A stretch of DNA of 64,000 nt from Mercurialis annua (taxonomy: Eukaryota > Streptophyta > Magnoliopsida > Malpighiales > Euphorbiaceae): the NCBI RefSeq assembly GCF_937616625.2, contig NC_065570.1, positions 3,110,001 to 3,174,000 of the forward strand, given 5' to 3'. Shown piece by piece: positions 36,487 through 49,267 of the stretch (its first letter is position 1; each line of letters begins with the position of its first letter). The position numbers and the translations under genes are program-made. Under the pieces are notes generated by a model, which did no database searches, was not told the origin of the DNA, and worked only from the letters and a program-made list of their open reading frames with translations.

Positions 36487-37071
36487 AACCGAATTAATCG
36501 ATCAAATTAAACTAAAATTTAAGATTGTTCAATTTCGGTAAATTTGGTATGGATTAAAAAAATAGTTAATTTGGCTTGATTTTAGTTTGATAGTCTGAAC
36601 TAATCTAATCAACATAATTATTTATAAACATAATATTATGTTTATAATTTAAAAAAAAAAGTTTTTTTTTGTGACTTTTTATAGAACTCAGATATCAATT
36701 TATCTTCTTTCAAATTTTTTTTTTTTTATCTTAGATAGCAAAACATATACCATAAACAGCGCCGTTTATTATGGTCATTAAACAGCGTCGTTTCAACGCG
36801 CAAACCAAATTTATCAGACAGTGGAGTCTCGTTCTTTCTTTTCCGCTTCCTTCGGTCACCGGTAAGTATATAAAAAAGGTCAAAAAAAAAAAAAAACACA
36901 GTAAAAAGAAGACAAAAATGAAATTATAAAGCTTAAATACAAATAAGAACAACTCCACTAAGTTTGAATCTTCTCCCGTTCTCTCCATTCACAGAAAAAA
37001 ATATCCCCGATCTTCAAAATTTTCTAGAGAGATAAACTAAGCTAAAAAGTTCTAGAGAGAGAAATTAAGCT
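36487..37071. other. Spacer and 5' leader of the clathrin light chain gene
   Basis: AT-rich to about 36750, then a likely promoter and leader. The leader ends with two similar 25-base units (TCTAGAGAGATAAACTAAGC and TCTAGAGAGAGAAATTAAGC) directly before the ATG. No other gene seen. Confidence 0.5.
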
Positions 37072-39437
37072 ATGGCTTCTTCGTTCGACACATTCGGCAT
37101 GGACGTAGAAGAAGAGATTCATCCTTCATCGAATCACAGATCCTTCGAGGTAGAAGACGACGACGACAGCTACTCTAACTTCGCTTCTTACTCCAACTTC
37201 AGCGGCGGCGGCGGCGGCGCTGCTGATGTCTCCGTCGATCACGTCTCCGCTTCTTCACCTGATGTTTTCGGATTTGGATCGGATCCAAACCCTAGCTACT
37301 CACAGAGTCCGTTTAGTCCTCCTGTTCATGTTGAGAACGGTAACGGTTATAACGGAGCAGCTGGAGATGATGATTTTTTTACTTCTACTGATGGACCGAT
37401 ACTTCCTCCTCCTACTGAGATGCTTCCTGAAGAAGGCTTCGCTCTACTAGAGTGGCGCCGGTAAGTTTTTTTTTTAGCTTAATTATTTCAGTTTCTGATT
37501 TAGTTGTAGATCTGATAAGACGATCCTAGCCGTACACGTTGCGATCCGCGATCATGATGTGACGCGTTCTTAAGCTCTGCTATATTATGTTTTATTGATT
37601 GTTGTATGTTTAAGGCTTTAAGCTTTGTGTATGACTGTTGATTAAGTAATTTAGTTGCATTTTGTTGATTTTTTATTGTAAATATTGTATGCGATTTGAT
37701 GCGTAGTTTTTATCTGTTCTTTATGTGAGAGTTGCGTTTATTAGCTAATAGTATCTTGCATAAGATATAGTTTATTTGTGTTGTTGATATTGTGGATCTC
37801 GTTGTCGGAAACTATGACAGATCGGTTTTGGATTGGATCTATAATTTGTATTTTTGAGGGATTGTGAGAGCTATGTTTATTAGCTAATAGTGTCTTATGT
37901 ATGTTAGAGTTTATTTCTGTTGCCGACATTGTTGATCTTGTTGCCAAAACTACGGCGGATCTGATTTGGATTGGTTCTATATTCTGTAATTGAGGGATTG
38001 CTTAAATGATTGATGAGTATTCATGACTCTCTTAGATGTAGATAATTAGGTTAAGCTTGAAGGTTTTGATGTACATTAGAATTATGAATGTTACTAGAAT
38101 ACTACTTGATATCGACCTCATATATGGAGCCAAAGACTGTAGTATACTAATGTGTGCATGAAATTTGCTGTGTTGTTTGGTTTTAGTAGTTATGGAATAC
38201 TAAGATTATTGGAATTTTAATGTAAAATTGGATATTAATTACTCCGACTGCATTCTATGAATTACATGCTGCCAGTAGATTACTTTCATTCTATCTACCT
38301 TTTGAACCTGCACTCCTATAAACTTATCTGATTTCCTTTTTTAGATTTTTCAGTATTTTGATTGTTTTTGTTTTGTTAAGGATATTAGTAGTGGATCTCA
38401 CTTATATTCATATTTTAGATCTTAAATCTTCATTGCGCAAATATACAACGAATCCAAGTAGTTTGAAGTTGCTTATATGTAGGAAATGATGTGAAGATGA
38501 GAATGCAACTTGGCTTTGTTTGTGATGCCTGCCTGATTCAGATGTGGAACTTAAGTTTTTGCATGAGCCTACACAAGATGAATGTAATCCCTGATATCTT
38601 ATCATATCATATTCAGTGCAAACTGTAAAGTGCAAACCATCTTTGCTTGTGGCTGGCTACATAGTTAATTTGCATGGATGCACTACTTAAGTTAACGAGT
38701 CTTCTTTGTTTTTGCTGGATAGCCAAAATGCCATTCTTCTCGAGGAGAAAGAGAAAAAGGAAAAAGAAATGAGGATGCAAATTATTGAAGAAGCAGAAGA
38801 GTACAAACGTGCTTTTTACGAGAAAAGAAAGCTTAATGTTGAGACCAACAAAAATATTAACAGAGAAAAGGAGAAGGTAATTAATACGATTTTCTAATGC
38901 TAGATTTTGCCTGCTTTTACCTATAGCTGTACCTATAACTATATGTTGGATTTGTATATGGATCAGTTATACTTGTCCGTTCAAGAGAAATTTCATAAAG
39001 AGGCGGACAAACAATATTGGAAAGCAATCGCGGAGCTCATTCCTAATGAGGTTCCCAATATTGAGAAGAAGAGAGGCAAGAAGGATCAAGATAAGAAACC
39101 ATCTATAACCGTCGTCCAGGGTCCAAAGCCCGGAAAACCCACTGATCTCTCGAGAATGCGTCACATACTTCTGAAACTGAAGCACACACCGCCACCGCAC
39201 ATGATCCCGCCTCCACCTCCACCAGCACCAGCAAAGGATGCCAAAGATGGAAAGGATGTCAAGACTGAAAAAGACGCCGCCGCGGTGAAGAAAGATGGGG
39301 TGAAGAAAGATGCCACTGTTTCATCGGCTAAGGAAACCACTTTAAATGGCTCATCAGATCCTCCCAAAGATGATGTTCCTCTTCCTCCTGCTGGTGACCA
39401 ACCTGCTGTCGAACCCGCGGCAGTTTCAGCTGCCTAA
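37072..39437 (+). CDS. CLC: Clathrin light chain
   Basis: Three exons (37072-37460, 38723-38876, 38967-39437) splice in frame to 337 residues, within the range of plant clathrin light chains. The order of parts matches the family: an acidic, disordered N-terminus with a glycine run, [17 protein letters not shown], a charged coiled coil (about residues 130-200, [18 protein letters not shown]) that binds the clathrin heavy chain, the plant-conserved [17 protein letters not shown], a proline run (PPPPPPAPA) and a lysine/alanine-rich tail. It coats vesicles at the plasma membrane and trans-Golgi and cell plate. It follows CPL1 in the same direction and converges on the B3 gene. Which of the paralogues it is cannot be told from this window. 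Confidence 0.95.
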
Positions 39438-39888
39438 TTCCGGGTCATTACCATCTTTTTGCTAGCTACTTAATTTTATATTTGTATGATGTGTTTTTTT
39501 ATGTTTTCTGGTTTGTTCTTTTTTGTGCATGAGATTTGACAGTTTTTATTCTTTTGTATGGTATAATGCATAAAATGGATTTCTTTCTAGCAGCTTGTGT
39601 TTACTTTAATTTTATCCATCCTGCTTGATGCCTTTGGAAGTAACAGGAAAGGATTGATAGTATACATGATGATGCTATATTAGCTGGGATATAAAACTCT
39701 TGATATGTATTTTCTCTAATTGCAATTTTTTTTTTATAATTTTTTTAATTAAACGGGAAATTAATGCTGTTATTGATCTTAAATGTGTGAGGCTGGAATT
39801 TCAAATTGTATTGAATTTTCAAATGAAAAAATGAAATTAAAGATATGTTCGACTTTTTCTAAATTAAGTCTCATTGATTCTTTTTAGG

Positions 39889-40078
39889 GTTAAGGTAAAA
39901 AAATGGCTCTAATGTTTACTCTCTGACTAAAATGGGTCCCTAATGTTTTTCGAGTTTCAAAAATGACCATAACGTTACCAAATTGGAACAAATATAGGGT
40001 CATTTTAAGACGCGAAAAATATTAGGGGGACACTTGAGTCACAAAGTAAACATTAGGGTCATTTTTGTACCTTATCCC
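39889..40078. repeat. Short foldback element between clathrin light chain and B3 genes
   Basis: GGTTAAGGTAAAAAAATGGC at the left is mirrored by TTTTTGTACCTTATCCC at the right, and TCTAATGTTTACT is mirrored by AGTAAACATTAGG. The ends are imperfect and I found no exact target duplication. Confidence 0.6.
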
Positions 40079-40374
40079 AACCTTTTTAAGCATCAATGTT
40101 GTTATCGATCTCATTTTTATCATCAGTAAGAACTACGAACATTAATAAACATAGAATGAATCCCTATTTTTATTTCCTAATTAAACCCCTTGTCGATAAA
40201 AAAACATCAAATATTTCTGGATTGGCTAAAGGAGAATTTAGATATACTGATCAGAGTAATAACACCACTAGATAATAAATTAATAACAATACGTAATTAA
40301 TTGCCAAATTACATAATAACTAATTAGAGTTTCGTTAATCAATTATAAATCAGTACAAAGATGGGTATTATTTG

Positions 40375-41662
40375 TCAACCACGGAAAATGGTAACTTCCC
40401 AGAGATTAGGGTAGGTAAACTGAATAGCACAGACATCCCCGACCTCCATATGATTGTCATCTAGGAATTTACCCCATCCATGCTCTAATCGGAATCGGTC
40501 ATATTTACCTTCCACAACTTGTTTCCTCAGTCTAACCCTCCATGTTTGTGCCGGAGAGGTTCGAAGGTTGATGTGTTCAGGTGCTTTCTTCAGAATTTTT
40601 GCAAATTTAGTTGGTAAATGCTGTACAAATTAAATAAAATATGTAAAATTCAACTCTGACAACACTTTATCAAATACGTGTATGTTCCGTGAATATATGT
40701 CGAGTTCTATATTCTACTATTTTTTATTTCAATATTTTTTGTTTTATCGTTTTTACTTCCGTGCAATATATATAAACATACAAATATTATATTAAAAAAC
40801 TACTTACCACCATTCCGTGCTTCAAATGGTATGGTTTCATTCGGATGTTCAAACAAGGCATTTCTGTCTTGATTGGTTTTACATCCATGGCTTCTCCATT
40901 ACTGCTTTCTCCTTCCTCATAATTGGTTTTGCGTGCCGGATTAGCTGCGGGATAGTGAATCTCGCAACCAGAATGATCAAATATACACACTTCCAAAGTA
41001 GAAGTTCCTTTGGGCCTAAATGTCAGCATGTATTTTTCCTGAAGTGAGAAATGTTGCATAAATTCCTGCCAGTTCCCGTCCAAACATGTTTTGTCGTCGG
41101 ATTTTGTCAATCCCATTCTCCACGACTCGCCATTCGGAATGATGAGATTGGCAAAATCCATAAACAAATTACTGTTTTCCCTCACAAACTTAGGCGGAAT
41201 CATCTGCGAATACATTTTTAAAACAAACAGACAGACAAAAAGTAAATTCAGCTACAAGATAAATCAGGCTGCAAATTTCACAAATTACAAATTTTAAAGT
41301 GTTCAATTCAACTTTACACAAATATATCAGCAACAAATTCGAAATCTACTCATTAAAACTGAAATGTTGAGGATTAAAATCAACTCATTATATTTCACTA
41401 ACTCAAAGTTTTATTAAGGGCCCCAATTTTTACAAAAACATTTTTTTTACCCTTAATAAAAAAATTAACTTTCTTATCCTCTAAAAAAAGGTTCTAAGTT
41501 TTTACCCTGATTAGAGGGGTAAAAACTAGGGTTTCAAAGTTTGTTGACCAAATCAAGGAAAAAAAAAAGTAAAGTGATTTTTTTTACCAGTTTGTTGGTT
41601 TGAATAGTTCTTTGAAGAATAATTTTGAAGAATGCTGGAGATGGAGCTTCATCGGATCTCAT
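40375..41662 (-). CDS. REM-type B3 DNA-binding protein, two B3 domains
   Basis: Three exons (41662-41588, 41203-40808, 40620-40375) splice in frame to 238 residues. The short first exon gives MRSDEAPSPAFFKIILQRT, the usual start of a REM B3 domain, and continues in exon 2 as MIPPKFVREN and EKYMLTFRPKGTSTLEVCIF. A second B3 domain runs from about residue 143 (CLNIRMKPYHLKHGM) through exon 3 (HLPTKFAKILKK, TWRVRLRK, WGKFLDDNHMEVGDVCAIQF) to the end. Exon 3 has no ATG of its own, so a simple reading-frame search misses it. REM proteins, such as VRN1 relatives, are nuclear and bind DNA with low specificity; many act in flowering or reproductive tissue. Intron 1 (about 384 bp) carries a small AT-rich inverted repeat near 41410-41530. 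The target of this protein is unknown. Confidence 0.88.
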
Positions 41663-42353
41663 GACTGCAAAATTTCAAAGTCCGGCTGCCGTCGGAGAGT
41701 CGGAGGAACGGTGGCGTGGAGTTTCGTTGAGCACGGCACTGCAGCAGAGTTAGCTTCTTTGAGAAGAAACCTAATTCTTTCACCGAACGACATCCTTTTT
41801 AAGAACAATTAAGTGCCGTTTTGGGGATGAATAAAAGAAGGACAGAAACCTGCAATTGCAACAGTTTCTATATTCATGAAATGTCCAATCAATTTTCTCA
41901 ATTAATTTCTTTTAATTCTCAACTACTTCTCTAAACTTTTCAAAATTTTCAATTATGAACAAAAGTGTAGTAATTATATCACGATATGTTATTAAATTAT
42001 TTAAATTGATTTAGTCACATAAAATGAAGAAATTGATTTTCTGTGATTGTTGATAATTAATTTTATTTCTGTTGATAATTGATAATTTTTCATTATATGG
42101 ATTTGTTTTGTAAATAAATGAATTGATGAACACTAATTAAAATTAGTTAATTTAAGTTATAGATAGATTTGTTGTTAGAACTTAAAAGATATTGGCTCTT
42201 GATAAAACACAATTTCTAAAGAAAAAAAAAGGGTCTGCTTTGTGTAATAAAATGAGAATTGAAGATATGCAGACACAGAAAATGCAATTGTATTGTGGTG
42301 ATAAAAATGATATAAATGGTTATTAAGATATTGACTGTTATTTTTTATTAATA
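41663..42353. other. B3 gene upstream region
   Basis: Contains the presumed B3 promoter and AT-rich spacer; a small plus-strand frame at 41600-41812 is antisense to exon 1 and not a gene. Confidence 0.5.
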
Positions 42354-42910
42354 CTAGTTTCGCATTACGTGCTATGCACGTGGCTCGTAACGTAACTCCT
42401 CAATGAACAAATTAGTAAATTTATTATAATTATATCAATTTTTTATTTATAATTAATATTAAATTAGTTAAGAATTTTTGTAAAAGTAAATATAATATAT
42501 TCGTTTATTAAATTTTTTTCCATACTAAATTTATTCTTCTTTTGGGTTTATAATAAGTATAATTAAATAATTAATTTTATTTTATTAATAATATATTTAA
42601 AAATAATAAGATAGAAATTTAAATAATAATATATTGACCAAATACAATATTTTAATTTTATAGTTCAATCAAACTAAAAGATAGGTATTCCTATTAATTT
42701 GGAAACAATTTAGTTATTTTGTACAAACTAAAAACTAAAATGGAGATAATTTAGTTACCTATTCTAATTAAAACTTTAATTACAATAGTGATTAATTAAA
42801 TAACTAATTAGTTAATGACTGCAAAACTTTTATTTAGTAGTAAACTGAAAAGGATTATTCAGTAATTTTGCCTGTCCCTCCCCCATCCGTGCTTTTATAT
42901 ATAGTATAGA
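42354..42910 (-). mobile_element. Short non-autonomous Helitron
   Basis: Read on the minus strand, the element starts TCTATACTATATATAAAAGC at 42910 and ends in GCGAAACTAG at 42354, with an ACGTGC-ATA-GCACGT hairpin about 12 bases before the end. An A precedes the TC and a T follows the CTAG, as for insertion between A and T. It is 557 bp long and non-coding. Its sequence matches both ends and the body of the larger Helitron at 57352-61419. Confidence 0.9.
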
Positions 42911-43028
42911 TAAATTTGATGCGAATGATATTTACATATTATTTGGTTTGGATTGAAAAAAAAATTTCGATTCCATCAATAATAAGATCTTCTCACTATT
43001 CCCATCGTAAACAAAGATATTAATAAAC

Positions 43029-43412
43029 GGCTTAATCAACAAAAAAATTCTTACCTTTTAACCTCTTTTCAGTTGCACCCTGACGTTATAATTTGTCAGC
43101 TGCACCCTAATTCGCACCTTTAGATTTCAATTCCACCCTCAAAATCAAGTTGGACTTTTTCACTCGAGAAAAATTCATAAAAATCTTTATAAAGTACTCG
43201 TTTGAACTCTTTTCCACATAAAAAGTAAAAAATGGATAACTTATTTTAACTTTTTTCAAATAAAAAAGAGATCAATTTAGTACTTGAGGGTGAAATTGAA
43301 AACCGAAGGTGCGAATTAGGGTGCAAATGACAAAATTACAACGTCAGAGTGCATTTGAAAAGGGGCTAAAAGGAGGGGCTAAAAGGTGGGGTTTTTTTTT
43401 GGTGATAAAACC
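43029..43412. mobile_element. Mutator-type MITE, 9-bp target duplication
   Basis: The 384-bp foldback starts GGCTTAATCAACAAAAAAA and ends TTTTTTTTGGTGATAAAACC. Perfect direct repeats TTAATAAAC flank it at 43020-43028 and 43413-43421. The arms share TGCACCCTGACGTTATAA and its complement. No coding capacity. Confidence 0.88.
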
Positions 43413-44258
43413 TTAATAAACTCACTACTTCTATAAGGTATAAACTCTGAGAAGAAGCCTACTTTTTTTACCTGAGGAATTCTTTTTAATGAAATTTATG
43501 TATTTTTTTGGTGGATAAATTAAAGAAGGACAGAGACCTGCTGCAATTATAACAGTTTCTTTTTTCATGAAATAAACAATCAATTTCTTTTAATTCTTAA
43601 CCTACTGCTTTAGTCTTTTCAAAATTTTCAATAATGAACAAAAGTGAAATTAAGTCTCTATCTTATCCAAAATCAAACCACCTCGGATTTTAAATAATTT
43701 GTTTCCTTTTATATTTCATATGTATAAATTAATTTAAGTATAATATTTGTGTACTATAATATTACAACATACTTTTAAATTAATTAAATTGTTCTAGTTA
43801 TAAAAAATAATTAAAGAATAGACCGTTTCATAATTTTTTTCCACCACCTAGCAGAATTATTACTTAGTGTTTATACCATTAAAGTTATTGTTCGTTGGTT
43901 AGACCAGTTCGAATTATTATTCATTTTATATTCTTGATAATTGATTTTTATGTTTATTAAAAATTAATTAATTTTTGTTAGATGGATTTTTAAAAATATT
44001 TAGATAAATAAATTGATGAGAACTAATCAATTTAAATTGTAGGTAAATTTATTATTAGAACATCAAACAATGTTGACGGTTGTGATACCACAATTTTGCA
44101 ACAAAAAAGGGCGTGTTGAGTTTGATTCGCTGAATATAACTCCATATAATGGACAATAAATTTGTGTAATAAATGAGAGTTTGAAGATATGCAGAAGCGA
44201 AAAATATAATTGCATCGTGGTGATCAAATTTAATATAAAATCATTCTTGTAATATTTA

Positions 44259-44632
44259 GGTCTAATTACTTAATAAACCCCCACCTTATAACATTTTTTC
44301 GTTTATACCCTCATGTAGGAAAAAATTTATTTGTACCCTTTTTTTAATTTTTCATTTTCATCTCTACCCTAAAATTTAAATTTTTGACAGTTAAATTAAT
44401 TAAATGATGAAAATATTATAAATGATTAATAATATTAATGTTTAATTAGAATATAAGCTAAATATAAAGGATCGTTTTGAATATTTTTTTTCAAATGAAA
44501 AGAGGTCAAATTAGCTCTTTAGGGTAGAGACGAAAATGAAAAATTAAAAAAAGGATACAAATGAACTTTTTCCTAGATCAGGGTATAAACGAAGAAATAT
44601 TACAAGGTGAGGGTTTTTTAAGTAATTAGGTC
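44259..44632. mobile_element. Mutator-type MITE, 9-bp target duplication
   Basis: The 374-bp foldback starts GGTCTAATTACTTAATAAAC and ends GTTTTTTAAGTAATTAGGTC. Perfect direct repeats TAATATTTA flank it at 44250-44258 and 44633-44641. The left arm resembles the partial element at 62655-62930. Confidence 0.88.
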
Positions 44633-44759
44633 TAATATTTACTACTGTTTTTCATTAATTTACATTTTATGCAAATGATGATATTTATAGGTATTTATTG
44701 TTTACATGTTGTTTAGTCCGAATAAAAATGAATTTCGAATCCGCCTCTTTTCACTATTC

Positions 44760-45207
44760 TAAGAGTGTAATTAAGTCGAGTTGAGTCGAAACACTAATAA
44801 GCTCGAGCTCGGCTCAACTCTAAAATTTGAAGCTCAAAACTCGACTCGAACTTGATCGAATATCATTCAAGGAGCTCAAACTCAAAACTCTGCAAAATAA
44901 TTGAGACTCGAGTTCAACTTGACTTGACTTAATTATCGATATAAATATTTAAAATTAAAATTTAATGTAAATTAGAGGTATTATTGTAAATATATACAAA
45001 CATAAAAGGTAAAAGTATAAATTAACTAAAACTCGTCTAGGCTCGCGAGCTCAACGAGCCAAGTATTTTAGAGTTCAAACTCGACTCAATAATTTAACTT
45101 GATTAGCTCGAACTCAAACTCGACTCAACATGAGTCGAGTCAGTTTCAAATATTTTTCGAGTCAATTTTGATTAACTAACGAATGACTCGACCCAATTAC
45201 ACCCCTA
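44760..45207. mobile_element. hAT-like MITE, 8-bp target duplication
   Basis: The 448-bp element has TAAGAGTGTAATTAAGTCGA at one end and, in reverse complement, TAGGGGTGTAATTGGGTCGA at the other. Direct repeats CACTATTC (8 bp) flank it at 44752-44759 and 45208-45215. Both features fit hAT elements. The interior is full of CTCGACTCAA-like complementary words. Confidence 0.85.
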
Positions 45208-45363
45208 CACTATTCCCCCATCTTAAACAACAATATAAACTCACCACTTCTATAAGACTCTTCTCAATATTCCCCCAAATATATGGAAAAGATTACATAC
45301 ATGAATAAGCCTACTAACTAATTAATCTCATTCTAGACAATGTCAGCAACAAATGGTTGATGT

Positions 45364-48300
45364 TCATCTAGGTGCCACCTCAGTGATTGTTACAGGAACA
45401 GAGCTCATTTGGTGGCTGCTAGAATCATCAGATGGTTTTTTCGTCAAGGACGGTCCCCCGCTGAGACCAGGTAAATCTTGAAAGAAACCTGGAGCTGAAA
45501 GAAGCTTCTCGTTTAGACGGATATTCTTTGTGAGCATCTCAACAACCTGGCTCATAAGCGGCCTCCGGCTACCTACTTCTTGGGTGCAGAATAGTGCTAT
45601 TTTCGCGTGTTTAATTACTTCTTCCTCTGGAAATTCTCCTAGTTGTAGATCAACTAACTCTAAAAGATTCCCTCCTTCGTAGAGCTCCCATGCCTGTATA
45701 GCAGAATGTGATCGGTAGACAGAACAAGATTGCTACTGAAAGTGTTGAGCAACGGAGTCACCGTATATAATGTAACATCCCACATCCAAAATACGAATAC
45801 ATCCAAAATATAAATGGGGTTATAATCATTAAGATTTTTTTTTGTCAAAATAATGATTAAGATTCAACTACTAAATTTATAATTATGGATTAACCATTTT
45901 AAGATGGTTGCTTGCGGGTGAGAGTGGTTTTTAATAATTAATATTCAACTTCTAAATTGATCTGGATTAACCATTTTGAGTCAGTTGCTTGGGCACGAAG
46001 GTAAGTTGATTGTTATTAATAAGGTTTTTCCATTTTGATAAAAATACCTCTTTTTGTGGGACTGATTACACAAATATGTTTTAATAGCTTTTTAGTAGTT
46101 TTGTGGTAGCTTTTTCATATATCTTCAATAGATTTAAAAAAAAACATATTTTAATTGAAAAATTAAAAAGAAATATGTTTTTGTAAAAAAAAAGAGCGCA
46201 TAGGCTGTAAATTCTTCTACTAATAATGGTGTTATTGTGTTGAAACTGGCCTGAAGAAAAGGGCGCCGGTGAACCACAATACTCGGAGTGTGATTAATCA
46301 TTTTGAGCCAATGTCCTGGGCCCAAAGGTTATTTGAGTGGTACATATAACAAGATCTAGGGAAGTGAATGATTAATTTACGAACAAAGGATCATCGAGTT
46401 GCCTTAATTTGTACGTCACGGTCAATTAACTCAGACTTCAGCATTTTCATAATGAAGGACAATGCTCTCTATGTTCAGGTCAATCAGAGACAATACTCTT
46501 TATTTAACCCCCAAATTGGGTCATCATGGTCACCGAAAGCATCCATTTTGTACAACTTGGTGGTTAATTGACCCAAACATAGAGGGTATTGTGGCTAAAT
46601 GTGAGTTAATTGATCCTAACGCACATGCTCATTAGTCTACTACTAAAATATTTAAGAGAACAGTGATGAGGAAATATGAAACCGGCAAGACATGATTGCC
46701 AAAATACAGCTGCATGAAACAGAGAGAGAAAATAAACGTACCCATTCTAGGAGGAGCTTCTGTGATACTCCCCAAGGCTTTCCGCTGCTTCTGCCACTAA
46801 CTATTTCAAGGATGAGAATTCCGAAACTATACACATCAGCCTTCATTGTTAAGGGGCCTCCCATAGCATACTCGGGCGCCAAGTATCCACTGTATGGAAA
46901 AACAAAACAAAAAAAGTTAAGATTTTGTTTTGACTTTGAACAAATAACTTTACCGAAGAAATTAGCGCCAATGATTGAGCGACTTAAAAAGGTTTACAGA
47001 GACCAAAAGAAAAAAAATTGCAAACTGAATAAATTAACCATCAATCAGAAGTTAGAAGTTGAAGGACATACGTCGTTCCAGCTACTCTTGTGCTAATATG
47101 AGTGATATTATCTGGAAAAAGTTTTGCCAACCCAAAATCTCCAATCTTTGGTATATAGTCTTTATCAAGAAGTATATTACTAGCTTTGATGTCTCTATGC
47201 ACAATATGCGGCACTAGTTCTTCATGAAGAAAAGCAAGGCCCTTGGCAATACCCAAGCAAATTGCAGATCTTTTTCTCCAGTCCAGTATCATTCTATCTG
47301 CATTCTGAGAACCTACAAAGATAAGAGAAGTATATGATATAACAACATATTTGAACCCCGCCTTCTTTGGATTGATCTCTCAGTTCTATACCTCACTAAA
47401 TCTTTATGAAAAAATGTTACCTAGCAATGCACGATCAAGACTACTATTTTCTACATATTCATACACTAAGATTCGATTAGCTCCAAGAGCACAGCAGCCT
47501 TTCAACTCAACAAGGTTTGGATGCCTAACTTGAGATAAAGTATTGATCTCGTTTAAAAATTCTCGCATTCCTTGCTTTGATTGCGCAGAAAGTGTCTTCA
47601 CAGCTACTTGTCTGCCCTTTTTCAAGGTTCCCTAGCAACATTGCAAAACTAAAATAAGCAAGCAGTTCTATAAACAAGAGACTAGATCTTATATACCAAT
47701 GTTCTGTATGTTTGGTTCAAATCTATTCCAATAGTTTTTGTGTAATTCATTTAAAGATGTATAGTTGTATTTGGTTTACTTAGAAGTTCATTTAGAAACT
47801 CTATTTTTAAATTTTGCAAAATCAATCATGTTTATGTCAATGAACTACTAAATAATTTCATTTGCAAATGAAATGAAGTTTAGAGTAGATTTCAACCGAA
47901 GAAAGGGTTAGGTTCATGAGCTTAAGTGAAGCCATAATTGATAGCAACAAACAAGTATAAGAATCTAAACTACCCTGTTGTTATAGATATAGCGGGATGG
48001 GACGTGCAGAAAAAAACTTAATGATAGTTTTAAGTGAGTTGAAAAGTAAGGTATCAGTATTTGAAGCATAAGATATCCAAACTGTTTTATTTTAGCAAGG
48101 CCTGTTTCTTAACTGAGCTTACTTATATAAGAATACATCCCAAACTAGAGGAATATGAAGATAATTATTAATTTAAGTTACCAACGAATATCATTATACT
48201 AACATGCTATAAATCTGCAAATTTTACGTACCTTGTACACGGTTCCAAATCCTCCTCGTCCAATCTTATTGGTGGAACCAAAGTTGTTTGTTGCTGATCT

Positions 48301-49267
48301 TAATTCATTATATGAGAAATGATTAATATCGCGAAGCAAATCCTCTATAAACACAAAAAAGAGAATTAAAGAAATAAAACCAGCAGAAAAGTAAGATGCA
48401 CAAAGAAATCACAACAAAATGTTACAAAATCAAGGATCAGCCAGCTGATTAATGCCTTCCATGTTGCAGTTCAATTAAATGACTTTTAAGACAGCTAGTA
48501 GAGAAGCTCATCATTGATTCAAACAAAAGAGTAACTATATCTCATGGCTAGCTATAAAGGACAAATTACATGTTAAAAGCAAACCTTATGCATTAAGACA
48601 GATATGTAGGCATAATCATAACCAATTGCTAGACCTCCCAAACACAATATAGAAAGGGTTCTAGTAGCAAATAAATGCCCTTGGAAATACCCAATTGCGA
48701 GACAGTAGATCGTCACTTTTTTTTTATTACAACTGATTATGTGTAGAAAAGGGTTCTAATAACAAATAAATGCGACATAAGCAGGTTTGGTATATTTGAA
48801 ATATTTTAGCACTTAAACTGAATCCACATGTTAATTGAACTTTGTAACAAACAGGTATTGCGATTATGCTTGGAAATACATCGACTAAGACATGATTAGA
48901 GTTCATCAGAAAGAAATACATAGAGCAAAATTTAAGTCTTTGTTCGGAACAAATTACGTGGCAGATAAAGCAATTCAAATCAATTTTAGCAAAATCCTGT
49001 CATAAATCATTTGATGCATGATTTTGCTTCAACTTTCTAACAAATAGTTTTGTTCATTTGAATTCCAAATCCAAACATAAATTTCCAAACATGATAATCG
49101 ACTAAATAAACCAATTGCTAGACTTCCCAAACACTATGTACTAAAACAGACATAAGCATAATCATATATATCATAATTTGCACTAATCTAACCGAATTGT
49201 ATTGCTTACCGTCGTGATAATCCCTAGCAGTAGTACTCTCTCTTGAACCAAAACAACTACACCTCAT
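45364..49267 (-). CDS. Receptor-like cytoplasmic kinase, CRPK1-like
   Basis: Six exons (49267-49210, 48344-48232, 47631-47421, 47312-47072, 46889-46742, 45693-45364) splice in frame to 366 residues. There is no signal peptide or membrane segment; the N-terminus [10 protein letters not shown] has two cysteines that could be palmitoylated. The kinase domain is complete: glycine loop [11 protein letters not shown], lysine in VAVKTL (K69), HRDIKASN (D168), DFGLAKLF (D186), [11 protein letters not shown], and a C-terminal [11 protein letters not shown]. It most resembles the cytoplasmic kinases around CRPK1 (At1g16670) and At3g09010, which act at the plasma membrane in cold and defence signalling. 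It should be an active serine/threonine kinase. The C-tail ([18 protein letters not shown]) is family-typical. Intron 5 (45694-46741) carries repeat-derived sequence. Exact orthology needs a tree. Confidence 0.92.

Noticed and set aside
45770..46360. Possible solo LTR in kinase intron 5 (starts TGTAACATCCC)
   Set aside because: No matching CA end with a 5-bp target duplication was found.
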